DNA from: Tardiphaga sp. P9-11
GTDB taxonomy: Bacteria; Pseudomonadota; Alphaproteobacteria; Rhizobiales; Xanthobacteraceae
Assembly: GCF_008329525.1 (NCBI RefSeq)
Contig: NZ_NPKQ01000005.1
Span: 124,001-188,000, forward strand
DNA length: 64,000 nt
Direction of reading: 5' to 3'
Shown here: in pieces, positions 1 to 8,680 of the stretch
Position numbering within the stretch: position 1 is the first letter of the stretch
How the letters are laid out: each line of letters opens with the position of its first letter
Translations under genes and position numbers: made by a program
Notes under the pieces: generated by a model
The model's database searches: none
What the model was told of the DNA's origin: nothing
Seen by the model: the letters and a program-made list of their open reading frames with translations, nothing else

Positions 1-110
1 TATTCCGGCACGCCCCATTCGGTGTCGTGATAGGCGACATAGAATGGATCTTCACCCGGCCACGGGCAGCGCGTCTTGCCGTCAGCATGCGTGATCGCAG
101 GTTTGCTCAT
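1..110 (-). CDS. tag: DNA-3-methyladenine glycosylase I, N-terminal fragment (cut by window edge)
   Basis: The reverse strand from 110 reads as the start of Tag, including [20 protein letters not shown], which is the typical N-terminus of 3-methyladenine DNA glycosylase I. The family excises 3-methyladenine from alkylated DNA in the cytoplasm, and the first Cys (of RCPW) is one of its zinc ligands. Only about 36 codons are inside the window. The ATG overlaps the ygfZ stop codon by 4 nt (ATGA), so the two genes are probably translationally coupled. Identification rests on motif recognition only. Confidence 0.85.
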   Translation of the reverse strand, partial: MSKPAITHADGKTRCPWPGEDPFYVAYHDTEWGVPE

Positions 111-991
111 GCGACATTTTTCTTCGTAGCCAGCGCGCGAACCGCAGCGGCGTCAGTGAGATGGATCGCGATATCTCCGGCCGTGAAAGCCGCACCGGCA
201 TCGAGCGCATCGGTGGCGCGGTCGGTGCGGATCATCGCGAGGCCACGGCCATCGGCAGACGAGCCCATGGTGCCGATCGGCTTGTCCGCAGCGCGGATTT
301 CGGTGCCGGCGGCCGGCGCCGTGCCATCCAGCATGACGCCGACAATGCGCGTGCGCGCGGTGCCGCGATGCTGCATGCGGGAGACGACCTCCTGGCCGAT
401 GTAACAACCCTTGTCGAAATCGACGCCGCCGAGCTTGTCCATATTGGCCTCATGTGGAAATGCGTCGCCATAGGCAAAGTCGGCGCCGCCACGCGGCACG
501 CCGAGCCTGATGCGATGCGCGTCATAGGCTGATGCATCGACCAGTTCGGCCCCAACCAGCGCAGCCGTCTTCGCGGCGAGATCCGCCGGCACGAGGATGC
601 GGTAGCCGAGCGCAGTGTTGCGCGGATCGGCAAAGGTCAGGTCCGGCTTCATGCCGGGCTCGCCGTCCCACACCGCAAGCACGCCGAGCGCGTCGGAGAG
701 ATTCTCTACCGTCACCTTGGCGCGCAGCTTGTAGAAGCCGAGCTTGGTGGCCAGCGGTTGTGCCAGTTCGCGCGGGCAGTCGATCAGGAGCCCGCCGCCA
801 TGGCCGGCCGGCGCTTCGGCGATGAGGAAGTCGGCGATGATCTTGCCCTGCGGCGTCAGCAGTGCGCCGAACCGGGCGAGGCCAGGCGCCACCCCCTCGA
901 TCTCGGAGGTCACGAGGTTGTTGAGAAAACCGCGGGCGTCGTCGCCGGCGATTTTCACCACACCCCGATCGGGGAGAAACGCTGCTTTCAT
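107..991 (-). CDS. ygfZ: YgfZ/GcvT-domain folate-binding protein
   Basis: A 294-aa protein of the YgfZ (COG0354) family, a tetrahydrofolate-dependent factor that helps assemble or repair certain Fe-S enzymes in the cytoplasm. The diagnostic KGCYIGQE motif is at residues 194-201, with the conserved Cys at 196. I start it at [10 protein letters not shown] (991); the frame stays open upstream to 1333, but that stretch runs opposite to the start of the dihydroorotase gene and does not resemble the family. The stop overlaps the tag start by 4 nt. It is divergent from the gene at 1142 across a 150-bp gap that must hold both promoters. Confidence 0.88.
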   Translation of the reverse strand: MKAAFLPDRGVVKIAGDDARGFLNNLVTSEIEGVAPGLARFGALLTPQGKIIADFLIAEAPAGHGGGLLIDCPRELAQPLATKLGFYKLRAKVTVENLSDALGVLAVWDGEPGMKPDLTFADPRNTALGYRILVPADLAAKTAALVGAELVDASAYDAHRIRLGVPRGGADFAYGDAFPHEANMDKLGGVDFDKGCYIGQEVVSRMQHRGTARTRIVGVMLDGTAPAAGTEIRAADKPIGTMGSSADGRGLAMIRTDRATDALDAGAAFTAGDIAIHLTDAAAVRALATKKNVA

Positions 992-1141
992 TGGGAAAAT
1001 CTCGAAAAATCCAATAAACGAGCCAGGAAACAAGGGTGAATCACGGCTGGCGGATATGACAGCTAAAGTTAAGCCGCTAAGATGCCGACAACAAGGCCCG
1101 CGCTCATCCAGCGCGCCATTCACAGGCTGTGACGAGACCAG

Positions 1142-2476
1142 ATGACCCAGACATTCGATACCATTTTGAAGAACGGCACCGTCGTCAATCAGGACGGCGA
1201 GGGCGTGCGCGACATCGGCATCCGCAATGGCCGAATCGCGGCCATCGGATCGCTCGGTGCGGCCTCGGCCGCTGAAGTAATCGACTGCAAGGGGCTGCAC
1301 ATCCTGCCCGGCGTGATCGACACCCAGGTGCATTTCCGCGAGCCGGGCCTCGAGCAGAAGGAAGACCTGGAGACCGGATCACGCAGCGCCGTGATGGGCG
1401 GCGTCACCGGCGTGTTCGAAATGCCGAATACCAATCCGCTGACCATCGACGAAGCCACCTTCACCGACAAGGTGAAGCGGGGTCATCATCGCATGCATTG
1501 CGATTATGCCTTCTTCATCGGTGGCACCCGCGAGAACGTGCAGGACCTGCCGGAGCTGGAACGCGCGCCCGGCTGCGCCGGCGTGAAAGTATTCATCGGC
1601 TCATCCACCGGCGCGCTGCTGGTCGAGGACGACGACAGCCTTCGCCGCATCTTCCAGGTCATCAAGCGCCGCGCCGCCTTCCATGCCGAGGACGAATATC
1701 GCCTCAATGAACGCAAGAACCTGCGCATCGAAGGCGACACCCGTTCGCACCCGGTGTGGCGCGACGAGACTGCGGCGTTGATGGCGACGCAGCGGCTGGT
1801 CAACCTTGCGCGCGAGACCGGCAAGCGCATTCATGTTCTGCATATCTCGACCAAAGAAGAAATCGACTACCTGCGCGACCACAAGGACGTCGCGTCCTGC
1901 GAAGCAACGCCGCATCACCTCACGCTTGTCGCGCCGGAATGCTATGAACGGCTGGGCACGCTGACGCAGATGAATCCGCCGGTACGCGATGCCAGCCACC
2001 GCGACGGCATCTGGAACGGTATCGCCCAGGGCATCATCGACGTGCTCGGCTCTGATCACGCGCCGCATACGCTCGAGGAAAAGCAGAAGGTCTATCCAGC
2101 CTCGCCCTCAGGCATGACCGGTGTGCAGACGCTGGTGCCGCTGATGCTGGATCATGTGAATGCGGGCCGCCTGTCGCTGGCGCGCTTCGTCGATCTGTCG
2201 AGCGCTGGTCCGGCGCGGCTTTACAACATCGCCATGAAGGGCCGCATTGCAGCCGGTTATGACGCCGATTTCACCATCGTGGACATGAAGCGCACAGAGA
2301 CCATCACCAATGATTGGGTGGCCTCTAAAGCCGGCTGGACGCCCTATGACGGTGTGAAAGTCACCGGCTGGCCCGTCGGCACCTTCGTGCGCGGACGCAA
2401 GGTGATGTGGCAGGGCGAACTGGTCACGCCGTCGCAGGGCGAGACGGTGAAGTTCCTCGAGACGCTGAAGGCTTGA
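1142..2476 (+). CDS. pyrC: Dihydroorotase-like cyclic amidohydrolase
   Basis: A 444-aa protein of the dihydroorotase/allantoinase/hydantoinase superfamily. It has an N-terminal beta cap, then a metal-binding region around residues 57-69 ([14 protein letters not shown]), a carbamylated-Lys region ([11 protein letters not shown]), a His strand (LHISTKEE) and the catalytic Asp region (LGSDHAPHT). The first His of the usual HxH metal pair is Gln here (residue 62), while the second His and the REP residues remain. It is therefore either a dihydroorotase variant with altered metal binding or a related amidohydrolase. No pyrB is adjacent. It stands alone, divergent from ygfZ. Confidence 0.75.
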   Translation: MTQTFDTILKNGTVVNQDGEGVRDIGIRNGRIAAIGSLGAASAAEVIDCKGLHILPGVIDTQVHFREPGLEQKEDLETGSRSAVMGGVTGVFEMPNTNPLTIDEATFTDKVKRGHHRMHCDYAFFIGGTRENVQDLPELERAPGCAGVKVFIGSSTGALLVEDDDSLRRIFQVIKRRAAFHAEDEYRLNERKNLRIEGDTRSHPVWRDETAALMATQRLVNLARETGKRIHVLHISTKEEIDYLRDHKDVASCEATPHHLTLVAPECYERLGTLTQMNPPVRDASHRDGIWNGIAQGIIDVLGSDHAPHTLEEKQKVYPASPSGMTGVQTLVPLMLDHVNAGRLSLARFVDLSSAGPARLYNIAMKGRIAAGYDADFTIVDMKRTETITNDWVASKAGWTPYDGVKVTGWPVGTFVRGRKVMWQGELVTPSQGETVKFLETLKA

Positions 2477-2526
2477 TGAGAACACGCGGGGCGTAGCTCT
2501 GCCTGGCGCACCTAGCTCTCAATGTC

Positions 2527-2548
2527 ATCACCCGCGAAAGCGGGTGAT
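2527..2548. repeat. Short dispersed palindrome (9-bp stem, GAAA loop)
   Basis: ATCACCCGC, GAAA, GCGGGTGAT form a perfect 9-bp hairpin with a GNRA tetraloop, in the gap between the dihydroorotase-like gene and the small reverse gene. The form (TCATCACCCGCGAAAGCGGG) is that of intergenic palindromes familiar from Bradyrhizobiaceae genomes. There is no U-tract, so it is not a standard intrinsic terminator, though it could end transcripts from both sides. Confidence 0.6.
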
Positions 2549-2671
2549 CCAGTATCCGAGATAGTCGAGTTTAATGACAGGTGGCGGTGTCTACTGGGGC
2601 ACCCTGTCAAGTCGGGCGATAACATCGCACGACAAGCGCTTTAATGAAGCGCAGTCTTTAATAGCTGCTTC

Positions 2672-2938
2672 TTACTGCCGTGCCAGCGTCAGCGAAAATT
2701 CGCCATTGCGCACGCGGCCCGGAAGACCCTCGACGAACTTCGCCACGGCGTCTTCGCCATAGGTGCCGACGAGCTCGGCGAATGCGGCGAACAGGCTGGC
2801 CTGCGCGAGGCAATCGCCATCGACGCCGTCATGTCGCGCTTCCGCCCAGGCTTCGTTGAGATAGCTCAGCGCGGCCTGCTTCTGTTCCTGATCCGGTAGC
2901 GGATCGCGGGCGGGGCGGTACGACAATGATTCGCTCAT
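2672..2938 (-). CDS. Small hypothetical protein, 88 aa
   Basis: I do not recognise a family. The protein begins MSESLSYRPARDPLPDQEQ and is mostly predicted helical, with a central acidic and Ala-rich stretch (AWAEARHDGVDGDCLAQASL) and no signal peptide or membrane segment. I chose the ATG at 2938 because upstream codons look non-coding, although the frame stays open to 2983. It stands alone between convergent and divergent neighbours. Codon use matches the surrounding housekeeping genes, which supports it as a real gene. Confidence 0.6.
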   Translation of the reverse strand: MSESLSYRPARDPLPDQEQKQAALSYLNEAWAEARHDGVDGDCLAQASLFAAFAELVGTYGEDAVAKFVEGLPGRVRNGEFSLTLARQ

Positions 2939-3124
2939 GAAATTCCCAAAACGGTCTTCGGTGCGCATCAAAGCGAAGCGCACCTCGCAAGTTCGAATCG
3001 AGATTTACCACGCGGAGCAGGTTCCGCGAGCGACATCTTTAAGAAAGGTTAACGGCAGCGACTCACATTGTCCGACATTATGTTAACAGCGGGAACCTGT
3101 GATCGTGACCGTTTAGGGAAGCCC

Positions 3125-4411
3125 ATGGACGCAAACAGTTTTTCGTCTTTCGCAAGTCCCGGCGACGCTGCACGCGCAGCAGAGTTGCGCCGCGTCAAGG
3201 CGATAGCGGCGCTGGTGCTGGCGAGCTGTCTCGTGGTGTTTATCGGTGCAAAAATACTGCTGCCGATTCACCCCGCATTCGGATTCGTTGCGGCCTTCGC
3301 GGAAGCCGCGACCATCGGTGGATTGGCCGACTGGTATGCTGTCGTCGCGCTGTTTCGCCGCCCGCTGGGTCTACCGATTCCGCACACGGCGATCATCCAG
3401 GCGAATCAGAATCGTATTGCCGACAAGCTCGGCGAGTTCATCGAGGTGCATTTCCTCGAAGCCGGGCCGGTCGAGGCCAAATTGCGCGAGGTGGATTTCG
3501 CAAGTTTCATTGCCGACTGGCTGAGCGACAAGAAGCGATCAGCCGATCTCGCGCGTTTCGTGCTGCGTCTGTTGCCGGAGGCGATGTCGGCAACGGAAAC
3601 CTCCGGTCTCAAGACCTTCCTCGTCCGCCGCGTGATGACGCAGTTGCAGTCCGTTGATCTCGCGCCCATCGCTGCCGGCACCATGCGCGGCTTCATTCGC
3701 GATGGTCGCCATCAGGGCCTGCTCGACAATCTGCTCGGCGCCATGCATGGCGCGCTGACCGAGCCCGACACGCTGGCGATCATCAAGAACAAGATTCGCG
3801 ATGAACTGCCGACATTGTTGAAGCTCTACCGCGCCGATGCATTTCTGCTGAAACGCATCGTCGCTTCCGCCACGACGTTCTTCGACGATGTCCGCAAGGA
3901 TCCCGCGCATCCGTTCCGCGGCGAGTTCGATCGCATGTTGGTATCCTTCGTCGATCGACTCGAGACCGAGCCGGGTTTCACCGGCCGCATCGATGGTTTG
4001 AAGCGCGACCTCTTGGCGCGGCCGGAGCTCGCAGAGCTTGGTCGCAATCTCTGGAACAATGCGCGCGGCTTCATCGAGCGCAGTGCATCAGGTGAAAGCA
4101 ATGTACTGGCACATCATCTCGCCAACGTGTTCGTCGAGGCCGGCGCAGCGCTGCGCGCCGATGCCGAGATGCGCGGCGAGATCAACCAGGGCATCGTCGT
4201 GGTGCTGCGCACATTCATTGCCGATCAGAAGAGCGGCGTGTCGACATTCATTGCCGATCAGGTGAAGTCATGGGACATGGGCCAGCTGATCGGCGTCATC
4301 GAAGTCAATATCGGCAGGGATCTGCAATATATCCGCTTCAACGGCTCGCTGATCGGGGGGCTCGCCGGTCTGGCGCTCTACACGATCGAATATCTGCTGC
4401 GCTTGCTGTGA
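3125..4411 (+). CDS. DUF445 domain membrane protein
   Basis: A 428-aa protein of the DUF445 family (YjiN-like), inner-membrane proteins of unknown function. A first membrane helix lies near residues 22-45 (AIAALVLASCLVVFIGAKIL), followed by the family's GGLADWYAVVALFRRPLG signature. A long soluble helical middle comes next, and a last membrane helix sits near the C-terminus (NGSLIGGLAGLALYTIEYLLRLL). The start at 3125 is preceded by AGGGAAG at good spacing; the longer frame from 3068 lacks a ribosome site. It is monocistronic. Confidence 0.85.
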   Translation: MDANSFSSFASPGDAARAAELRRVKAIAALVLASCLVVFIGAKILLPIHPAFGFVAAFAEAATIGGLADWYAVVALFRRPLGLPIPHTAIIQANQNRIADKLGEFIEVHFLEAGPVEAKLREVDFASFIADWLSDKKRSADLARFVLRLLPEAMSATETSGLKTFLVRRVMTQLQSVDLAPIAAGTMRGFIRDGRHQGLLDNLLGAMHGALTEPDTLAIIKNKIRDELPTLLKLYRADAFLLKRIVASATTFFDDVRKDPAHPFRGEFDRMLVSFVDRLETEPGFTGRIDGLKRDLLARPELAELGRNLWNNARGFIERSASGESNVLAHHLANVFVEAGAALRADAEMRGEINQGIVVVLRTFIADQKSGVSTFIADQVKSWDMGQLIGVIEVNIGRDLQYIRFNGSLIGGLAGLALYTIEYLLRLL

Positions 4412-4596
4412 CGCGTCATTCCGCAATGCGGAAGCAGCTTGGGAGGTGGGTATCCGGATGCGCTTGAACTGCCGCAAACCCGGCCTTAACTTCAGTGAAC
4501 TGATACTTGTTCGATGCGTTGCGTGATGCCCTTCTTGTGAGGCTGCTTTCAAATCAATCGGTATGACCGGCCAACGCGCCGGCGAGAGGAAATCAG

Positions 4597-5367
4597 ATGT
4601 CGGCTACGGCCCAGGCGCAGCGTCCCCCGTCCAAAACCCTGATGTTTCTTGAAGGCCGTGCGGTCCACGAATTCGGAGCTTTTCTCGGAGCGTTGCCGCT
4701 GCTGAATCTCGCGCCGCGTGGCGATGGCCATCCGGTGATGGTGCTGCCGGGCCTCGTAGCATCGGATGTGTCGACCGGTCCGCTCCGCACCTTCCTCAAG
4801 GGGCGCGGCTATGCGGTGAGCGGCTGGAAGCAGGGCCGCAATCTCGGCCTGCGCGACGGCGTGCAGGACAGCATGGTCGAACTGCTGAAAGAGATGAACG
4901 AGACCCACGGCCGCAAAGTGAGCGTGGTCGGCTGGAGTCTCGGTGGCCTCTATGCGCGCCAACTCGCCAAGATGATGCCGGAGCGCGTGCGGTCGGTGAT
5001 TACGCTGGGCAGCCCGTTCGCCGGCCATCCGAAATCCACCAACGCCTGGCGCGTCTATGAATTCGCCAGCGGCAAGCGTGCTGACGATACCGACGATAGT
5101 TTCGGGGGCTCGCTCGCCGATACGCCGCCGGTGCCGACCACGGCGATCTTCAGCCGCAGCGACGGCGTCTGTGCATGGCAGGGCTGCATGGAGAAATCGT
5201 CCGCGATGTCCGAGAGCATCGAGGTCGAGAGCAGCCATTGCGGTATGGGCCATCACCCCGCGGTGGTCTATGCGGTGGCCGAGCGCCTTGCGCAGAAGGA
5301 AGGCGCATGGGCGCCGTTCGATCGCTCTGGCTGGCGCAGTCTGGTCTATCCGGACCCTAACAGGTAA
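4597..5367 (+). CDS. Alpha/beta hydrolase (lipase-like)
   Basis: A 256-aa alpha/beta hydrolase. The nucleophile elbow is VVGWSLGGLYARQLA, and a later GSPFAG strand recalls triacylglycerol-lipase/PGAP1-like proteins. The likely acid Asp lies in SRSDGVCAW and the His in ESSHCGMGHHP. No signal peptide is evident, so it is probably cytoplasmic. The ATG at 4597 follows GAGAGGAAATCAG, a strong ribosome site. Its substrate is unknown. The gene ends 19 bp from the convergent OsmC-fusion gene. Confidence 0.8.
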   Translation: MSATAQAQRPPSKTLMFLEGRAVHEFGAFLGALPLLNLAPRGDGHPVMVLPGLVASDVSTGPLRTFLKGRGYAVSGWKQGRNLGLRDGVQDSMVELLKEMNETHGRKVSVVGWSLGGLYARQLAKMMPERVRSVITLGSPFAGHPKSTNAWRVYEFASGKRADDTDDSFGGSLADTPPVPTTAIFSRSDGVCAWQGCMEKSSAMSESIEVESSHCGMGHHPAVVYAVAERLAQKEGAWAPFDRSGWRSLVYPDPNR

Positions 5368-5369
5368 AT

Positions 5370-5386
5370 GCGCGTCAGCGACGCGC
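5370..5386. terminator. Hairpin filling the gap between two convergent genes
   Basis: GCGCGTC, AGC, GACGCGC form a perfect 7-bp stem with a 3-nt loop. It starts 2 nt after one stop codon and ends directly at the stop codon of the convergent gene. There is no U-tract. A role as a bidirectional terminator or RNA 3'-end stabiliser is inferred from position. Confidence 0.5.
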
Positions 5387-6610
5387 TTACTCCGAAGCCT
5401 TCGTCACGATCCTGATCTCAGATGTTAGTGTCCGGTGTACCGGGCACTTGTCAGCGATCTCCATGAGCTTTGCGCGCTGCTCGGCGTCGAGCTTGCCGTC
5501 GATCGTGATGACGCGCTCAATCTGGTCGAGCATGCCGTCCTTGGTCTCGCACTCATCACAATCTTTCGCGTAAATCTTCTTGTGGTTCAGCGTTACCGTG
5601 ATGTGGTCCATCGGCAGTACCTTGCGATCGGCATAGAGCCGCATCGTCATTGCAGTGCAGGCGCCGAGCGCGCTGAGCAGCAGATCATACGGTCCAGGGC
5701 CGGTGTCCTCGCCGCCGGCGGCCACAGGTTCGTCCGCGAGCAGGCGATGCGGGCCGACATTGATGACTTGCTGGAATTTATTGGCGCGCGTCTCGCTCAC
5801 TACCACCCTGCGCGGTTCTTCTGGCAGGCTGGCCACCGGCGTCATGGCAACAGGATCGAGATAGCGCCCGGCCCAGGCGGCGATGACGTCGGCGACATAG
5901 ATCGCGTCATGTTTCTGCGTCAGCAGATGATCGGCGCCCGCCAGCGAGACGAAACTTTTCGGATGTTTGGCAGTGACGAAAATCTTCGTGGCGTTGTCGA
6001 TGCCTACAGTGTCGTCTGTGGGCGCATGCATGATCAGCAGCGCCTTGTGCAGCCTGGCGACCTTGGCCATCAGATTATGCTCGGCGATATCGTCGAGGAA
6101 TTCGCGCTTGATGCTGAATGGCCGACCGGCGAGCTTGACCTCGACCTCGCCCTTTTCGTGGATCGCGTCGACATGCTCGGCGAACATGTCGGTGACATGA
6201 GCGGGATCGGAGGGTGCTGCGATGGTGACGACGGCCTTGGCCTCCGGGACTTGTTCGGCCGCGGCGAGGATCGCGGCGCCGCCGAGGCTATGGCCGATCA
6301 GGATCGCAGGCGATTGGCGGATCTCGCGCAGATGGTCGGCGGCTCTTACGAGATCGGCGACATTCGACGAAAAGGTACTGTTGGCGAAATCGCCCTCGCT
6401 GGAGCCGAGGCCAGTGAAGTCGAAGCGCAGCACGGCGATGCCCTTGAACGTCAGCGCGGTAGAGATGCGCCGCGCGGCGAGCACATCTTTGCCGCAAGTG
6501 AAACAATGCGCGAACAGCGCATACGCATGGACATCGCCATCGGGCAGGTCGAGCGCCGCCGCCAGCATCTGGCCGGCTGCGCCGGGGAATTGAAAGCGTT
6601 CAGTTGGCAC
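5387..6610 (-). CDS. Alpha/beta hydrolase fused to OsmC domain
   Basis: A 407-aa two-domain protein. Residues about 1-255 are an alpha/beta hydrolase with elbow LIGHSLGGAAIL, an Asp in HAPTDDTVG and a His in GADHLLT. The C-terminal ~140 residues are an OsmC/Ohr-type domain with one peroxidatic-type Cys in SALGACTAMTMRLY and the second in CPVHRTL. OsmC-family proteins reduce organic hydroperoxides with paired cysteines; how the hydrolase half contributes is unknown. I start at GTG 6610 because AGGAG lies just upstream; the open frame continues to 6664. The fusion occurs in other proteobacteria. Confidence 0.85.
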   Translation of the reverse strand: MPTERFQFPGAAGQMLAAALDLPDGDVHAYALFAHCFTCGKDVLAARRISTALTFKGIAVLRFDFTGLGSSEGDFANSTFSSNVADLVRAADHLREIRQSPAILIGHSLGGAAILAAAEQVPEAKAVVTIAAPSDPAHVTDMFAEHVDAIHEKGEVEVKLAGRPFSIKREFLDDIAEHNLMAKVARLHKALLIMHAPTDDTVGIDNATKIFVTAKHPKSFVSLAGADHLLTQKHDAIYVADVIAAWAGRYLDPVAMTPVASLPEEPRRVVVSETRANKFQQVINVGPHRLLADEPVAAGGEDTGPGPYDLLLSALGACTAMTMRLYADRKVLPMDHITVTLNHKKIYAKDCDECETKDGMLDQIERVITIDGKLDAEQRAKLMEIADKCPVHRTLTSEIRIVTKASE

Positions 6611-6961
6611 GGTGAACTCCTGTCGTGACAGATGCCTCTTTCTACACCGATTCCGCTCGATCAATCAGTGGGGACCAAGCATCCGTCCGGGAACGATGGA
6701 TGAGCTGCCCTCTCTTTGCACTGCACCCCAGGTTGAACTTTAGTTCTGCGTGGCCGTTCTGGCGCGCGCTTGCCGGCCTCCGATGTCGGTGCTAGATGTC
6801 GGGTCATCGTACAACTTTTGGGATGCGTTGCCGATACAAGCCGATGGACGGCGGGCCGGTGCGCTTCTAGAGTTGCGACCACAAGATCGACCCCACAAAG
6901 GGGCGAAGCAGAATAACGGCCAATGCGCCGCGTCGGGAAATTCACAGGGAGGATTGGGTTT
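6611..6961. other. Intergenic region upstream of TRAP operon
   Basis: This 351-bp stretch between the divergent OsmC-fusion gene and dctP holds no convincing gene; frames reading through it lack family features. It contains the candidate GntR operator at 6802-6815 and the dctP ribosome site (AGGGAGGA near 6945-6955). Promoters for both flanking genes must lie here. Confidence 0.6.
6802..6815. promoter_or_regulatory. Candidate GntR/FadR-type operator upstream of TRAP operon
   Basis: GGTCATCGTACAAC occurs here, about 147 bp before dctP, and again letter for letter at 10755-10768 across the start codon of the GntR regulator that sits next to the operon. The core TCGTACAA is a near-palindrome of the kind FadR-subfamily regulators bind. 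Shared placement at the transporter and at the regulator's own start argues for operator function and autoregulation. No binding data. Confidence 0.55.
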
Positions 6962-7981
6962 ATGAATATTTTGCCCATGAAGAGAAGAGATGTCGTTAAA
7001 GGCGGCCTGGCCGCGCTTGCGGTTGGTGCCACTGGTCTCGGGCGGTTCACGCCTGCGCGGGCGCAGACCAAGATGGTTCTGAAGGCTTCCGACGTCCATC
7101 CGCTCGGCTATCCCACGGTCGAATCCGTGGTGCGGATGGGTAAGAAGCTGGATGCCGCCACGAGCGGCCGGCTCACCATTCAGATGTTTCCGTCCATGCA
7201 GCTCGGCGGCGAGAAGGAAGCCATCGAACAGGCCCAGGTCGGCGCACTGCAGATCGCCCGTATCTCTGTCGGTGCGGTCGGCCCGGTGGTCGATGACGTC
7301 AACGTCTTCAATATGCCGTTCGTGTTTCGTGATTCGAAGCACATGGAGGCGGTCCTCGACGGCGAGATCGGCACCGAGCTGCTGAACAAGATCACGGCCA
7401 ACGAAAAAACCGGTCTGGTCGCGCTTGGCTGGATGAATGCCGGCTCGCGCAACATCTATAACAGCAAACGCCCGATCAAGACGCTCGCCGATCTCAAGGG
7501 TCTCAAGATCCGGATGATCGGTAATCCCTTGTTCATCGACACCATGAACGCGCTCGGCGGCAATGGCGTCGCCATGGGCTTTGATCAGGTGTTTAGCGCC
7601 ATGCAAACCGGCGTCGTCGATGGGGCCGAAAACAACTTGCCATCTTTCGTGGCGCAGAACCACTTCCAGGTCGCCAAGTATTTCTCGATGACCGAGCATC
7701 TGATCATTCCGGAATTGCTGGTGTTCTCGAAGGCGTCATGGGCGAAGCTCACGCCGGACGATCAGGCATTGCTGAAGAAATTCGGCCGCGAAGCGCAGCT
7801 CGAGCAGCGCACGCTTTGGTACGAGGCGGAGAAGACTGCGCTCGACAAGATGAAGGAAGTCGGCACCGACATCGTGACGACGATCGACAAACAGCCTTTT
7901 CGCGATGCCGTGAAACCGGTGTGGGATAAATATGGCGCGAAATACGCCGAGATGACCAAGCGCATTGCTGCGGTGAGCTAG
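6962..7981 (+). CDS. dctP: TRAP transporter periplasmic substrate-binding protein (DctP family)
   Basis: A 339-aa periplasmic receptor of a TRAP transporter. The N-terminus KRRDVVKGGLAALAVGA is a Tat-type signal with cleavage likely after ARAQ. The mature part has family features such as GGEKEAIEQAQVGALQIAR, an NAGSRNIYN strand, LKGLKIRMIGNP with the conserved carboxylate-binding Arg, and MQTGVVDGAENN. It should bind an organic acid and pass it to DctQM. I chose ATG 6962 because AGGGAGGA lies 8-9 nt upstream. It is the first gene of dctP-dctQ-dctM and is probably controlled by the GntR regulator. Confidence 0.92.
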   Translation: MNILPMKRRDVVKGGLAALAVGATGLGRFTPARAQTKMVLKASDVHPLGYPTVESVVRMGKKLDAATSGRLTIQMFPSMQLGGEKEAIEQAQVGALQIARISVGAVGPVVDDVNVFNMPFVFRDSKHMEAVLDGEIGTELLNKITANEKTGLVALGWMNAGSRNIYNSKRPIKTLADLKGLKIRMIGNPLFIDTMNALGGNGVAMGFDQVFSAMQTGVVDGAENNLPSFVAQNHFQVAKYFSMTEHLIIPELLVFSKASWAKLTPDDQALLKKFGREAQLEQRTLWYEAEKTALDKMKEVGTDIVTTIDKQPFRDAVKPVWDKYGAKYAEMTKRIAAVS

Positions 7982-7997
7982 CGGCATGTTCTCAATG

Positions 7998-8025
7998 TGT
8001 CGTCCCCGCTTTCGTGGGGACGACA
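7998..8025. repeat. Palindrome inside TRAP operon
   Basis: TGTCGTCCCC, an 8-nt centre, and GGGGACGACA form a 10-bp perfect stem. One more C-G and a G-T wobble extend it to 12 bp around a TTTC loop. It resembles the dispersed Bradyrhizobiaceae palindromes and lies 17 bp after the dctP stop, before dctQ. It may attenuate read-through or protect the dctP mRNA 3' end, giving more receptor than membrane subunits; this is inference from position. Confidence 0.6.
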
Positions 8026-8064
8026 GGATAGACCTGCGCTTCCGCCGCGTTACCTGAGGTCTTC

Positions 8065-8640
8065 ATGTCTGACGTTATTTCCAAACTGCCGGTTGCATCC
8101 AATCATCACGCCGATACGGCCAGCCATGGTGCGGCTTACGCATTCCGCCGTGCCATGAACGCTCTGTACTGGACCGGTGCCGTGTTTTCTTGCCTGGCGC
8201 TTGTGTTGATCTCTGCGATTATCCCTTGGGCTGTTTACACCCGCTACATTTTGAACAGCGCGGCGTCCTGGCCGGAGCCGCTGGCGGTGTTGCTGACCAT
8301 CGCGGTGACGTTTATTGGCGCTGCCAACTGCTATCGCCAGCGCATCCACATGAACATGACCGTGGGTACCAACCTGCTGCCGCCTCGCGCGCGTGTCGCA
8401 GCCGCCTTTATCAGCGAGTTGCTGATGGCTGCGGTGGCACTGTTCATGGTGATCTGGGGTATGAAGCTGGTGATGGCCACTTGGGGCAATTCGGTGGATG
8501 AATTTCCCTGGTTGTCCGTCGGGATCACCTACATGCCGATCCCCGTTTCCGGCGCGATGATGTTTCTCTTTGTCGTCGAACGCCTGACCATCGGTCCGCC
8601 GCCGCAGGATGGCAGCGACGCACACATACCTCTCGACTAG
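8065..8640 (+). CDS. dctQ: TRAP transporter small membrane subunit (DctQ family)
   Basis: A 191-aa inner-membrane protein with four predicted helices, the usual DctQ plan. Helix 1 is near residues 32-54 (GAVFSCLALVLISAIIPWAVYTRYI), and the others follow around PLAVLLTIAVTFIGAANCY, VAAAFISELLMAAVALFMVIW and GAMMFLFVVERL. The family pairs with DctM to form a sodium-coupled importer served by DctP. GAGG lies 6 nt before the ATG. It is the middle gene of the operon, 83 bp after dctP and 40 bp before dctM. Confidence 0.88.
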   Translation: MSDVISKLPVASNHHADTASHGAAYAFRRAMNALYWTGAVFSCLALVLISAIIPWAVYTRYILNSAASWPEPLAVLLTIAVTFIGAANCYRQRIHMNMTVGTNLLPPRARVAAAFISELLMAAVALFMVIWGMKLVMATWGNSVDEFPWLSVGITYMPIPVSGAMMFLFVVERLTIGPPPQDGSDAHIPLD

Positions 8641-8680
8641 CTTCGCCGATCAGCTCCAGCCAGAACAAAGAAAATCCGAC

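Noticed and set aside
6740-7699. Long reverse frame opposite dctP
   Set aside because: His/Asp/Arg-rich composition of an antisense shadow; the forward frame is a clear DctP protein with signal and ribosome site.
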